DNA of 64,000 bases from an uncultured Myxococcales bacterium (GCA_903895725.1 CAITUV010000066.1:1-64000); one strand, 5' to 3'. Counted from the first letter of the stretch, positions 52,218-60,984 are shown. The notes: generated by a model from the letters alone, not told the origin. Numbers and translations are program-made.

Positions 52218-54352
52218 CAGTCCGGCCCGGAGAAGAAGAACGGGTTGTTGTAGTCGGGCGTGATCTTGTATCCACCGGCGTCGTCGGTGGTCATGGTCAC
52301 CTTCCCGCTCGGCCATTCCACGGTGCAGACCGACCACATATCTTTGTTCACCATCATCACGTCCACCACCTCGAACACGAGCACCGCATACACGTAGACC
52401 CGGACCGTTGCGTAGGCCGGACCATACCCGTGGTCGCACCAGTAGTGCACGCCCACCCGGTAGACCTGGTTCTCCGGGATGTCCAGGTTGATGTTCTCAG
52501 GACCACCTCCATCCGTGTCGTCCCGGTCCAGCCCCGGATCATCGTTGACCGCCGGATCATAGCTGCCCCAGTTCGGATGCGGGTTGAACCAGAAGCAGTC
52601 GAACGGAATGTCGAACCAGCCGTCCGGTGCCCCATCCCCATCCAGGTCCGGCCCCGCGGCCCACGGGTGCAGGAAGTGCAAGTCGAGGTCTGAGCCTGCC
52701 TCAGGCCCGGTATCGGTCTCGTCGGCATCTTCCGGAGTGTTCCAGAGGAGCTCGATGTGCAGTGCCTCGTCCGGAATCACGACAACCTCGTAGGTTGCCG
52801 GGAAGCAGGAGGGAGTATTGGTCTGGTCGTACACGGTCAGGTAGAACGTGTACACGCCGGCCACGTTGGCCTCGAAGGTCGGGTTGGGGAAGCTCTTGGA
52901 CGGCACGAAGGTCGACACCGAGCCGACCGGCTGCTCCACGTCCCACTCCCACTTGTTGATGGCACCGTTGCCGGCGTAGCTCTCGTCGCCAAACAGGTGG
53001 AGCACGGTCTGGGGGATCACTTCCTCCCCTTCCTGCACCTTGATTACGGCCGTGGGACAGATGATGTCGACGCCGGCCCCGGACAGATCGACGCGCTTCT
53101 CCTTGTCAAACGAGTTGTTGGAGATGACCAGGGTTCCGACGTCCAGAATCAGCGTTCCGTCCTGCCCGAGCGGGTTTGCCTCGTCCGGCTCATACTTGAC
53201 GTTGATGAACACGCTCGAGCCGATCGGAACCTCGACGGGGGCTTGCGCGGTCGGAGCTGCCCCGAGCGGCGCCAGATCGACCGTGAAGTCCGCCGAGCTT
53301 CCCGCCTCGATTCGAACGTCGGTGATGAGGAGCGGTGCCTCACCGCACGCCTGCACCTCCAGCGCCATGAGCTTGCTGCTCCCCAGCAGAGTTCCGCCGA
53401 AGCCGAGCTTGCCGGGGTTGACCGCAATGCAGGGAACCGACTCGTTGCCCGAAATCTTGATCTCGGCTCCCTCCCCCTTGTCCGGGTCGTTCGAGTACAG
53501 GATGAGCTTGCCGGTGGCCGGTTGATCGTTCTCCGGCTTGAACCGGATCTTGAGGAACGTGGCGTTGCCCGGAGGAATCACCAGCGGGTCATCCAGCCCG
53601 ACCCCTTCCGCAGTCTGGCCGGAACAGGGATACTCGGCGCCTTGCAGCACCAGGGTGTAGAACGGGCTCCCCGTCAGAGAGAACCCGGTGACGGCCAGGT
53701 CCGCCGCGCCGGTGTTGAGAATGCTGACCTTCTGCTCCTTGATTTCCCCCATCCCGACTTCCGCAAAATCGACCCAGTCCGGTGCGAGCTGAAGGCGGGG
53801 ATAGCCCAGGACGGTTCCAAGACCGATCTTCACGACCGGGTTGTTCGAGGCATCGGTGCGAATCACCAGGTCCGCGGTCCGGGCGGCCTCGTCCGCCGGC
53901 CGCCGGAACAGCACTCTGACGGCCAGCACGTCCCCGCCGCCCGCCTCCTTGCCCGACGGGGCCACGAAGTACGGTTCCCCCGAAGCCTGGGCCGCAGCGA
54001 ACGGCTCGGGTAGCTCGAGGGTCATGGCGGGCGACTCCTCCTGCCCCCCCTCCCCGACCGCGTAGCTCTCCAGAGAGACCCCCTTGATCAGCAGGTTTCG
54101 CTCCCCGGTGTTGCGGACGTACACGTTGAGAGGAATCGACTCTCCCACGAGGGCAAGCCCCTGATCGAAGTCGTACCGGCATCCCGTGACCCCCGTGGGA
54201 TCCCCGCACAGCTCCGCCGGCGTGACCTCGATGACCGGGAACTTCTCCGCCTGGTCCTTCTTCTCCCCTACGTCGTCCGGGCACCCGGCCAGCAGCAGCA
54301 GAGGGAACGCCAGGAGCAACTTCCCAAGCTTTCGCATCGTGTTGTTTCGCAT
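52214..54352 (-). CDS. lipoprotein with choice-of-anchor D/ASH-like, PKD and C-terminal beta domains
   Basis: ATG 54352 has GGAGGTGG upstream; the signal is MRKLGKLLLAFPLLLLAGC. The 712-aa product has three or more beta-domains of the ASPM/SPD-2/choice-of-anchor D type (PRLQLAPDWVDFAEVGMGEIKEQ, VSILNTGAADLAVTGFSLTG, and similar). A PKD-like domain follows (NKWEWDVEQPVGSVSTF, ANVAGVYTFYLTVYDQ). The last ~180 residues contain Asp/Gly loops and a PPC-like ending (NQVYRVGVHYWCDHGYGPAY). These are exported surface or structural domains and no catalytic residues are seen. The 3' end overlaps the RRM gene by 4 bp. Confidence 0.8.
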   Translation of the reverse strand: MRNNTMRKLGKLLLAFPLLLLAGCPDDVGEKKDQAEKFPVIEVTPAELCGDPTGVTGCRYDFDQGLALVGESIPLNVYVRNTGERNLLIKGVSLESYAVGEGGQEESPAMTLELPEPFAAAQASGEPYFVAPSGKEAGGGDVLAVRVLFRRPADEAARTADLVIRTDASNNPVVKIGLGTVLGYPRLQLAPDWVDFAEVGMGEIKEQKVSILNTGAADLAVTGFSLTGSPFYTLVLQGAEYPCSGQTAEGVGLDDPLVIPPGNATFLKIRFKPENDQPATGKLILYSNDPDKGEGAEIKISGNESVPCIAVNPGKLGFGGTLLGSSKLMALEVQACGEAPLLITDVRIEAGSSADFTVDLAPLGAAPTAQAPVEVPIGSSVFINVKYEPDEANPLGQDGTLILDVGTLVISNNSFDKEKRVDLSGAGVDIICPTAVIKVQEGEEVIPQTVLHLFGDESYAGNGAINKWEWDVEQPVGSVSTFVPSKSFPNPTFEANVAGVYTFYLTVYDQTNTPSCFPATYEVVVIPDEALHIELLWNTPEDADETDTGPEAGSDLDLHFLHPWAAGPDLDGDGAPDGWFDIPFDCFWFNPHPNWGSYDPAVNDDPGLDRDDTDGGGPENINLDIPENQVYRVGVHYWCDHGYGPAYATVRVYVYAVLVFEVVDVMMVNKDMWSVCTVEWPSGKVTMTTDDAGGYKITPDYNNPFFFSGPDC

Positions 54353-54512
54353 GTCTGCCACCTCCGTGTTCGCAGGTCTGGCGGCCATATCCCCCGATCG
54401 TCCGACCGCTGGGTGCTGCCGCTCGTCGAACCCCCGAACACGCGACCCCGGGACAAGTGATCAACGAACTTGCGCACCGCCGTCGTCGCCTCTCCGGTCG
54501 AAATTGGCACGA

Positions 54513-54541
54513 TTGACTTGGTACGCTGAGACGCGTAGTAT
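54513..54541 (+). promoter_or_regulatory. sigma70 promoter for the CGDDGCGG-repeat protein
   Basis: TTGACT (54513-54518), a 17-bp spacer and TAGTAT (54536-54541). The TTG start at 54577 is ~29 nt downstream of the predicted start. Confidence 0.7.
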
Positions 54542-54576
54542 CTATCGGCACATACGGGGGTGGGGAGGTTGGAGAT

Positions 54577-55755
54577 TTGAGCTCGCTCTGCACATCGAGA
54601 ACATGGCTGGTGGCCGGGATGGCTTTCATCCTGATCGGCCTGGGCTTCAATGGACGAAACGCCGCGGCAGGAGAGCTGAATTGCGGCGAGGCGCTGGTCT
54701 GCCTCCTGACCTGCGCACAGAACGATGCCCAGTGCATGTACAACTGCGGCCAGGGGCTCCATCCAAAGGCCGAGGACCTGTTCGGCGAGCTGCTCATGTG
54801 CCTCTCTCCCGTGTGTCCGGGCACTCCGCCCTCCCCGGTCTGTCTGCTCCAGGCCGGCATCTCAAAATGCAACGGTCCCTACCAGGCCTGCCTCAACGAC
54901 GCAGGCTGCGTTCCGGACTGCAGCGGCAAGGACTGCGGAGACGACGGCTGCGCCGGGAGCTGCGGCGACTGCCCGGCGGGCCTTACCTGCAAGGATGATT
55001 TCTCGTGCGGCCCCTGCGACCCCTCGTGCGGCGGAAAGCAGTGCGGCGACGACGGCTGCGGAGGATCCTGCGGCTCTTGCGGCGGCGGCGATGCCTGCAT
55101 CGAGTTCCAATGCGTAAGCTGCACCCCTCAGTGTGATGGCAAGCAGTGCGGCGACGATGGCTGCGGAGGAAGCTGCGGTACCTGCGGGTTCAACGCCCAG
55201 TGCCAGGAAGGGCAGTGCGTCACCTGCACCCCGAACTGCGGCGGCAAGGAGTGTGGTGACAACGGCTGCGGAGGCCTTTGCGGCTCCTGCCCGGCCGACT
55301 ACGAGTGCCAGGAAGGCGTCTGCGTGGAGAAGGTCGAGTGCAAGCCCAATTGCCTCAATCGGGAGTGCGGCGACAACGGCTGCGGAGGCACCTGCGGCTC
55401 CTGCGGCGGCGGCCAGGTGTGCTCGGACGCCGGTCTGTGCACGGAGCCCAGTGAGGATACCGGCACTCCCGTGGTCGAGGAGATCGATGCCATCGGCGGT
55501 GGCGAGGAGCTGCCAGCGGACGACGCCATCGAGGCTCCCGAGTACTCCGCTTCCGACACGGGCGGAAGTGGCAATGGCGGACTGTGCCCCAAAGGCCAGA
55601 AGAAGGTCTTTGGTCAGTGCGTCCCGGACGGCGGCGGCGGCGGGGATGGCGGCGGCGGTTGCAGCAGCCGAGGCACTCCGGGCTCAGCCACCGGCCTTTC
55701 GATTCTGTTGCTGGTTGCAGTGCTGACTTTTGCCCGCAGGCGGCTCGCCCGCTGA
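54577..55755 (+). CDS. exported CGDDGCGG-repeat protein with MYXO-CTERM-like tail
   Basis: TTG start at 54577 behind GGAGGTTGGAG. The 392-aa product has a signal peptide (GMAFILIGLGFNGRNAAAG, cleavage near residue 31) and a helical Cys region (~35-105). Five modules CGDDGCGGSCGxC/CGDNGCGGLCGSC follow (~125-290), then a Gly/acidic linker and a C-terminal tail (GCSSRG, a hydrophobic stretch LSILLLVAVLTFA, then RRRLAR). That tail matches the pattern of MYXO-CTERM/rhombosortase-type sorting signals (Gly-Cys, hydrophobic span, Arg cluster). Surface display after cleavage is expected. The Cys modules match those in the lipoprotein at 2270-3970. Confidence 0.82.
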   Translation: MSSLCTSRTWLVAGMAFILIGLGFNGRNAAAGELNCGEALVCLLTCAQNDAQCMYNCGQGLHPKAEDLFGELLMCLSPVCPGTPPSPVCLLQAGISKCNGPYQACLNDAGCVPDCSGKDCGDDGCAGSCGDCPAGLTCKDDFSCGPCDPSCGGKQCGDDGCGGSCGSCGGGDACIEFQCVSCTPQCDGKQCGDDGCGGSCGTCGFNAQCQEGQCVTCTPNCGGKECGDNGCGGLCGSCPADYECQEGVCVEKVECKPNCLNRECGDNGCGGTCGSCGGGQVCSDAGLCTEPSEDTGTPVVEEIDAIGGGEELPADDAIEAPEYSASDTGGSGNGGLCPKGQKKVFGQCVPDGGGGGDGGGGCSSRGTPGSATGLSILLLVAVLTFARRRLAR

Positions 55756-55778
55756 GCCGGGCGGCGCCAGGAGCTTCC

Positions 55779-56972
55779 TTACATCGAGCCGCCGTCCAAT
55801 GCCTCGCTGCCGGCCTCGTCCTCGCCTTCGGATTCCGAGTCGCTGCGCCGGGTCGTCCCGTACTCCTCGTCCTTGATTCTGGGATGCCCCCGATAGGGGA
55901 AGAAGCGCCGGTAGAGACGGGCACCGACGTGCAGGATGACCAGGGGGACGGCAACGTAGTAGGTCAGGTAGTTTGCCAGGGAGATCAGGTAGAACTTGAG
56001 GTCGGAATACCCGCCGTCCATGCCCCTGGCCCAGGGCAGGATGATGTTGGCCTCGGCCGTGTAGACTATGAGGTTCCAGAACACGATCGCCATGCAGCAG
56101 TAGTTCAGCGTGATGTTGCCCAGCACGCTCGCGGCATGGGTCCACCCGAACCCCCCGGAGCGCCGGTTGGAGAACGGCCAGAACAGGACGGAGCCGAGCA
56201 CACCGAACTGGTCCACGAAGGTGTGCCCCCAGAATGCCAGTGTGCCCACTCCGAACGCAGTCAGCGACGTGGTCGAGACGAAAGCCGAGGGGTCCCCGGT
56301 ACCGGACCAACCCATGAGCCCGTAAACCAGGAAGGCGAGGAGACCGCAGAGCAGCCCGACGAACGGGCTGTGGGCCCAGGTCCGGTGCCACGGAATGAAA
56401 TCCATGCGCACCTTGCCACGGTCCGGCACGAACGCGAAGTCCGGGCCGGAGAAGATCCCCACGCTCGTCTCCGCATGGTAGAGGTTCACCATGTTCGCCT
56501 TGTAGGGGCTCTCCCACTGGAGCTCACCCCGTTCGTGCTCCTGTGGGAGCGAGCGCGGCAGGTGCCCGCCTCCTCCCATGACCTGCCCCATGGTCTTGAG
56601 CGGGCCGATTCGAGCGCGCACGACCTTGCGCTCCTGGTCCACGAAGATGGAGTAGGTCCGGTGGTAGTTGGCCGACATCTTGAGCGTGTTGAGCTTGACC
56701 AGCGTGGGCTTGCCCGTCTCGGCAGCCTCGTCGATGGCCCTGGCCACGGTTTCGGCAACGGGCCGTGCGTCGAGCCGCTTCAGATCGGGCGTCACCACGT
56801 GCTGCTTCGGCCACAGGTACCGTCCGACGCGGAAATCCAGCGTGTCCGGCAACAGGCCGAAGGCCCCCCCCATCAGCAGGATGAGGGAGTTGTCCTCGAG
56901 CGTCATGCGCATGGCCTCGGGGAAGCAACTGGCAACCGCAATGCCCGTCAGGAAATGTCCAATGCCCTTCAT
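55779..56972 (-). CDS. YdjM/YbcI-family membrane-associated metal-dependent hydrolase
   Basis: The 397-aa protein matches PF04307 (YdjM). MKGIGHFLTG at the N-terminus, GAFGLLPDTLDF, HRTWAHSPFVGLL and FWGHTFVDQFGVLGSVLFWPFSNRR carry the conserved His and Asp residues of a membrane-embedded metal site. There are ~5-6 membrane helices and an acidic cytoplasmic tail. An insertion of ~150 residues between GLLPDTLDF and the second motif includes a GQVMGGGGHLPRSL loop. YdjM proteins are predicted hydrolases of phospholipid-like substrates. It is the last gene of a leftward operon with a TctA-like permease and two OB-fold proteins. Confidence 0.85.
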   Translation of the reverse strand: MKGIGHFLTGIAVASCFPEAMRMTLEDNSLILLMGGAFGLLPDTLDFRVGRYLWPKQHVVTPDLKRLDARPVAETVARAIDEAAETGKPTLVKLNTLKMSANYHRTYSIFVDQERKVVRARIGPLKTMGQVMGGGGHLPRSLPQEHERGELQWESPYKANMVNLYHAETSVGIFSGPDFAFVPDRGKVRMDFIPWHRTWAHSPFVGLLCGLLAFLVYGLMGWSGTGDPSAFVSTTSLTAFGVGTLAFWGHTFVDQFGVLGSVLFWPFSNRRSGGFGWTHAASVLGNITLNYCCMAIVFWNLIVYTAEANIILPWARGMDGGYSDLKFYLISLANYLTYYVAVPLVILHVGARLYRRFFPYRGHPRIKDEEYGTTRRSDSESEGEDEAGSEALDGGSM

Positions 56973-56981
56973 CGCTGCCTC

Positions 56982-58319
56982 CTAGAGGAACCCCAGCCAC
57001 CGGGCCACGTCCGCCCCATGGCCCCACATGTTCAGGAACATCGGCACCAGCAGCACGGCCAGCAGGTTGATTCGCCGGGTGTGCCAGAGGTTCGGGATCA
57101 TCCCGATGCACGTCGACACGAGCATGATGACCAATCCCTGCCAGCTCGTGACCCAGCCGACCAGGGCAATCATGATGGCCATTCCGCCCAGCGAGAGCCA
57201 CTTGTAGGGAACCCGGGCCACGATGGCGGTCGCCAGACGGGAGTATCCCAGTGACCCGACAAATGCGATGGCCCCGACCAGCACGATGAGCCCCGCAATG
57301 GTCAGGAACTGCGCCCAGGTCTCCGGCGTGAAGAACAGGCTGATGTTGATCGCTGCCCCGCCGCGGCGCAGGAAGACGCCCGGCATAAAGAAGAAGAGCA
57401 GCGTGCCGACGTAGTACATGACCCGTCCGCTCCCGCCACCGATGATGAACTGCCGATCGCCCCCGGTCACCGTGGCGTGCCCGGACAGCAGCATCGCCGG
57501 CCCGGGCGTCAAAGACGGCGTGAATGCGGAGACCATGCCGGCCAGGATCCCCGAGGCGCCGCCCCGGATCACGTCTTCGCCGGTCAGCTCCACCGACTTG
57601 GCCACGTGCTGACGCGGGACTCCCACCGTCGCCAGCAGCGTCAGCAGTTGGCTCGGGATGGCAAACAGTCCGACAAACACCGGCATGAGCGACTGGAAGG
57701 AAGACTCCACCGGAATGATCGTCCGGTGGAAGATGAAGATCCCCAGCAGGCCGGCCATTCCGAAGCAGAAGTACCCCATGAGGATCGATCCCCAGCCGTC
57801 CAGCATCCGCTTGAGCGGCGTGGGCCCGGTCCCCGGATCCTTGGGCCACTCGGTCATCAGCAGGAACACGATGACCGCACCGATGATCCAATACAGATGG
57901 GGCCTTACCAAGCCTCGAATCACTGCTGCATACTGTCCGAAGAACGGGAAGATCACGCCGATGGCGAAGATCGCCACCAGCGAGCCGATCGACCCCAGGA
58001 CCACGGCCTCGTGCGCCCGCCCCTCGAAGAGGAACTTCTCGTGCGGCAGCATGACATACCGGTAGGAATCGTCGCACGGCTGGAAGTACTGGGACGTGAT
58101 CGTGAAGAGGAATGAGAACCCCACCACCAGCCCGATCAGGAACGAGGTCATGAGCATCGGGTCGAGCCCGGAGAAGAAATGCTCGACCGCAAACAGGATC
58201 GTCATGGTGATGGCGATCACGTTGTAGATGTGCAGGCCGGGGATGAGCGACGCGGCGGCCGCAATCACCGCGCCGGCCAGCGACATGCCGAGGCAGGCAA
58301 GGATCATCATCGGTTCCAT
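56982..58319 (-). CDS. TctA/DUF112-like polytopic membrane protein
   Basis: The 445-aa protein has ~10-11 membrane helices and resembles the archaeal-type TctA/DUF112 family: SLIPGLHIYNVIAITM near the N-terminus and ILAGMVSAFTPSLTPGPAMLL in the middle, two Pro-Gly reentrant-type motifs in an inverted-repeat pattern. TctA is the large permease of tripartite tricarboxylate transporters, but no TctB or TctC gene is nearby. The ATG overlaps the stop of the upstream OB-fold gene (TAATG, 1 bp), behind GGGGGAGGT. It ends 9 bp before the YdjM gene. It may be the channel of a different kind of membrane system. Confidence 0.7.
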   Translation of the reverse strand: MEPMMILACLGMSLAGAVIAAAASLIPGLHIYNVIAITMTILFAVEHFFSGLDPMLMTSFLIGLVVGFSFLFTITSQYFQPCDDSYRYVMLPHEKFLFEGRAHEAVVLGSIGSLVAIFAIGVIFPFFGQYAAVIRGLVRPHLYWIIGAVIVFLLMTEWPKDPGTGPTPLKRMLDGWGSILMGYFCFGMAGLLGIFIFHRTIIPVESSFQSLMPVFVGLFAIPSQLLTLLATVGVPRQHVAKSVELTGEDVIRGGASGILAGMVSAFTPSLTPGPAMLLSGHATVTGGDRQFIIGGGSGRVMYYVGTLLFFFMPGVFLRRGGAAINISLFFTPETWAQFLTIAGLIVLVGAIAFVGSLGYSRLATAIVARVPYKWLSLGGMAIMIALVGWVTSWQGLVIMLVSTCIGMIPNLWHTRRINLLAVLLVPMFLNMWGHGADVARWLGFL

Positions 58320-58894
58320 TACTTACCTCCCCCGGGGGCAATCCGGAGCATCTCGGGCGTGTTGACCGACAACATGCGGAATCCGTCTCCTGCGTACAGG
58401 GTTCCCTCGACGTCGACCGAGTCTCCCTCCCGGGGCACGCTTCCGTCATCCTGGAGTCGCTTGTATACGGGACCGTCAATCTTCACCTTGACGGTTCCGG
58501 TCTGGCCCGAGGATTCGTTCTGCGAACCGTCATCGATCCAGAAGGAAAAGACGTCAGCGTCGCGGTAGCGGGCCTTGAAATACGAGGTCTTCGTGACCTT
58601 TCCCTGGATCCGGAAGTGAAGGAAGGCCCCGGTGTTCTCCAGGTTCGCCACCGGAGTCACTGGGGTTTCCACGAACGCGGACCAGGCAAGCAGACCGATT
58701 CCAAGCAGGGCGACCAGAACGGCCCAGCGGACCAGGCTCTTTTCCGTCACACGGCGGGTGGGGTCGGTCAGAGTACAGCAGTACGGGCAAACCTCTGAGG
58801 CTTCGATGGTTCGACCGCAGCTTGGGCAGCACATGGCGGTTGCCGCCGAAGCGGGAAGGGGACCGGTCCCCTGGGTGATGTCATCGGGCTTCAT
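58319..58894 (-). CDS. zinc-ribbon / membrane helix / OB-fold protein (short form)
   Basis: ATG 58894 is used because the ribosome site GGAGG is too close to ATG 58897. The 191-aa product has a zinc ribbon (CPSCGRTIEASEVCPYC, ~22-38), one membrane helix (WAVLVALLGIGLLAWSAF, ~57-75) and a beta-barrel-like region of OB type (FRIQGKVTKTSYFKARYRDADVFSFWID, VKVKIDGPVYKRL, VDVEGTLYAGDGFRML). The long paralogue lies upstream and the two overlap by 14 bp. OB domains in such membrane-tethered proteins could bind nucleic acid, lipid or another protein. The function is unknown. Confidence 0.72.
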   Translation of the reverse strand: MKPDDITQGTGPLPASAATAMCCPSCGRTIEASEVCPYCCTLTDPTRRVTEKSLVRWAVLVALLGIGLLAWSAFVETPVTPVANLENTGAFLHFRIQGKVTKTSYFKARYRDADVFSFWIDDGSQNESSGQTGTVKVKIDGPVYKRLQDDGSVPREGDSVDVEGTLYAGDGFRMLSVNTPEMLRIAPGGGK

Positions 58895-59840
58895 CATCCC
58901 CTCCTTCCGAGTCGGCAGGTCGCTCCAGCACTTCGATGTCCGCCACCCACGCGGGGTGGAGGCGCCATCCGGGGTGCTTCCCCTTGCCGTTCCACTTGAG
59001 GCTCCCCTTCACCTTTAGCTTGCTTCCGGCCTCGGGGATCCCCGCCCAGCTTCGCGCACCGGGTGACATCAGGCCCTCGAGCTCGAGACGGCTGAACGCA
59101 AGCTCCACTTGCAGATACCGTTCCTTCTTCTTCTTCTCCCGGTCCTGCGACAGGTGAATCACAGCGCTGTATCCCTTGTTGCGGTCGTTGTAGTTGAACT
59201 GTACCCAACCGGTAACGATGGCGGGCGTCAGGGGCTCGAACTTCTCCTTGGGGGCGCGGGCGATGTCCTCTACGGACAGCTCGATGGGTTCATCCAGCCC
59301 GAGGATCTCGATCTCGTGCGGGCTGCCGACGATGATCGAATGCTTATTGAGCCGAGTCTGGAAGTTCCCGGTCACTCGCACGTGATCGCCCATGGCCGGC
59401 AGCTTCTTCTCCGCAATCACGCGGCGTGTGGCATCCTCGTAGGTCTTCACCCGCGTCTGCCCGGAACCATCGTCGAGGCAGAATTCGAGGGAGCCGGCCG
59501 TCGGATCCTGGCTGCCGGTGGCCCGGTAGAACCGAGGCTCCTCGCATACGGTCCCTTCCACAACGACATAGGCGAAGTTGCTGGTCGGCCCCAGGTCCCC
59601 CACCTTCACCCTCGGATTCCCCTCGGTCTTCCCAAGGTGGTTCAGGTAGACCATCCCGGCGATGGCCAGGAGCGGCGACAGGTACTTGAGCCAGGTGATC
59701 ACCGGCCGCTTCCTGTGGATCTTGCGACAGTACGGGCACAACTCCAACGGCCCTACATAGCGCCCGCAATGCGGGCAGTTCGTGACGTCTTTCGCCTGGC
59801 TGGTCGTGACGGCCTCGATTCCCGGCGGCGGTCCCTGCAT
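58881..59840 (-). CDS. zinc-ribbon / membrane helix / tandem OB-fold protein (long form)
   Basis: ATG 59840 has GGAGG upstream and a promoter at 59873-59902; the frame is open further upstream to 60077 but overlaps the promoter. The 319-aa product has a zinc ribbon (CPHCGRYVGPLELCPYC, ~21-37), one membrane helix (YLSPLLAIAGMVYLNHL, ~50-66) and two OB-like domains (~70-190: FAYVVVEGTVCEEPRFYR, DHVRVTGNFQTRLNKH; ~205-300: IVTGWVQFNYNDRNKGYSAV, KLKVKGSLKWNG). It is first in the four-gene operon. The repeated zinc ribbon-TM-OB layout suggests an oligomeric complex partner of the TctA-like permease. Confidence 0.72.
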   Translation of the reverse strand: MQGPPPGIEAVTTSQAKDVTNCPHCGRYVGPLELCPYCRKIHRKRPVITWLKYLSPLLAIAGMVYLNHLGKTEGNPRVKVGDLGPTSNFAYVVVEGTVCEEPRFYRATGSQDPTAGSLEFCLDDGSGQTRVKTYEDATRRVIAEKKLPAMGDHVRVTGNFQTRLNKHSIIVGSPHEIEILGLDEPIELSVEDIARAPKEKFEPLTPAIVTGWVQFNYNDRNKGYSAVIHLSQDREKKKKERYLQVELAFSRLELEGLMSPGARSWAGIPEAGSKLKVKGSLKWNGKGKHPGWRLHPAWVADIEVLERPADSEGGDDEAR

Positions 59841-59872
59841 GGATGCCTCCTCCCTGACGCACCAATTGGGCC

Positions 59873-59902
59873 AGTACAACACACGCAAAAGACCGAAGTC
59901 AA
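59873..59902 (-). promoter_or_regulatory. sigma70 promoter for the OB-fold operon
   Basis: On the minus strand TTGACT (59902-59897), an 18-bp spacer and TGTACT (59878-59873). The leader is ~25-30 nt. Confidence 0.65.
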
Positions 59903-59935
59903 GGCCGATGCGGACTTGTCCGGGAGCGAATCGGA

Positions 59936-60679
59936 CTACTGACTCAGGCGGGCCATCAAGACCAGGGGACGCCCCTCTTCGGGTGCAATCACGACGGGCC
60001 GCAGCAAGCGAAGGCCGGCCAGTGCCCTGTTGACGCAGGCGAGGGTGGCGGCGAGGCCGGAATCGGGCACGAGCCACGACAGTCGGACCTCCACGTCAGC
60101 CTCATCACCTCGCTCCATTGTGGGCTCGATCCGGCGGGCAATCACGCGGAGCTTCCCATCCGACGCCCCGTGGCGCGCCACCACGACGGCAGCGGACAGC
60201 AGCAGCATCTCCACGTCCCTGCGGTCTGTCACCACGACCGGAAGACCGACGGATACCTCCATGTGGACGTTCGCCCGCCCCTTCACGACCTTGTCCATGA
60301 GGGGCTTCACGTAGCTCAACAGCTCAGGAGGATTCACGGGAACCAACTGCCCCGCTGCGCCGTTGGCCACCGACACCAGTCGTCTCAACAGGTCCGCTCC
60401 GGCCTCGGCCGAACGGAGCATCATGTCCAGCGACTGCTTGAGCCCGTCGCTCGCGCCGCACTGGATGTGGAGGAGCTGAGCCAGGCCCAGGATTGTGCTG
60501 AACGCGTTGTTCAGCTCGTGCGCCACCGGGGGAACGAGCTGCCCCAGCAGCATCGTCCGAGCCTCCCGGATGGATTCCTCGGCGGGCTGAGCCACATCCG
60601 TCCGCTCGGTCGGCGTCCTGTCATCGATTCGCATGGGGAATTCAACCTCCGCCGCCATCCTGGCTGGGCTGTCTGCCAT
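59936..60679 (-). CDS. degenerate histidine kinase-like protein
   Basis: ATG 60679 has GGAGGAGG upstream; the frame is open further upstream. The 247-aa soluble protein has a HisKA-like dimerisation helix with a candidate phospho-acceptor His (PPVAHELNNAFSTILGLAQLL) and a second helix (LDMMLRSAEAGADLLRRLV). The following region keeps the strand pattern of the ATPase domain but lacks recognisable N, G1 and G2 boxes (TDRRDVEMLLLSAAVVVARHG, WLVPDSGLAATLACVNRAL). It probably cannot bind ATP, so it may be a phosphotransfer or pseudo-kinase partner. It lies 305 bp downstream of the complete kinase at 60985-62763. Confidence 0.75.
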   Translation of the reverse strand: MADSPARMAAEVEFPMRIDDRTPTERTDVAQPAEESIREARTMLLGQLVPPVAHELNNAFSTILGLAQLLHIQCGASDGLKQSLDMMLRSAEAGADLLRRLVSVANGAAGQLVPVNPPELLSYVKPLMDKVVKGRANVHMEVSVGLPVVVTDRRDVEMLLLSAAVVVARHGASDGKLRVIARRIEPTMERGDEADVEVRLSWLVPDSGLAATLACVNRALAGLRLLRPVVIAPEEGRPLVLMARLSQ

Positions 60680-60984
60680 GGGATTCCTCCTCCGCCCGCC
60701 GCCCGTGGATGCCCAGGCGTCACCGGGTGGACCCGCCCCGGCAATGCAAGGCCCATGCCAGCTGATGCGCCGGCTCAGGAAGGCTGATGCGGCGGACTGG
60801 CTCCAGGGTCGACAGGCATTCAGGATCGCAACGCCCGAGGCCGGCGAGCGGTCCATCAGCCCCTCCGATTTCGACGGCAAAGACGGCCAACCCGACAGCT
60901 CGATTCCCCCGTTTCCGCGGTCCAGATGTCCCACTGTCACTCCCGGGGAGGGCTCTCGTCACACTGCGCGCATGGGGGTATGTC
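60680..60984. other. 305-bp gap with no supported gene
   Basis: The gap separates the histidine kinase (leftward, ends 60985) from the degenerate kinase (starts 60679). No ORF with family features, no tRNA-like structure and no convincing promoter or terminator was seen. An in-frame extension of the degenerate kinase covers part of it but lacks a start with a ribosome site. Confidence 0.5.

Noticed and set aside
56982..58319. Ordinary tripartite tricarboxylate transporter
   Set aside because: There is no TctB or TctC gene nearby, and the companions (OB-fold and YdjM proteins) are not part of such systems.
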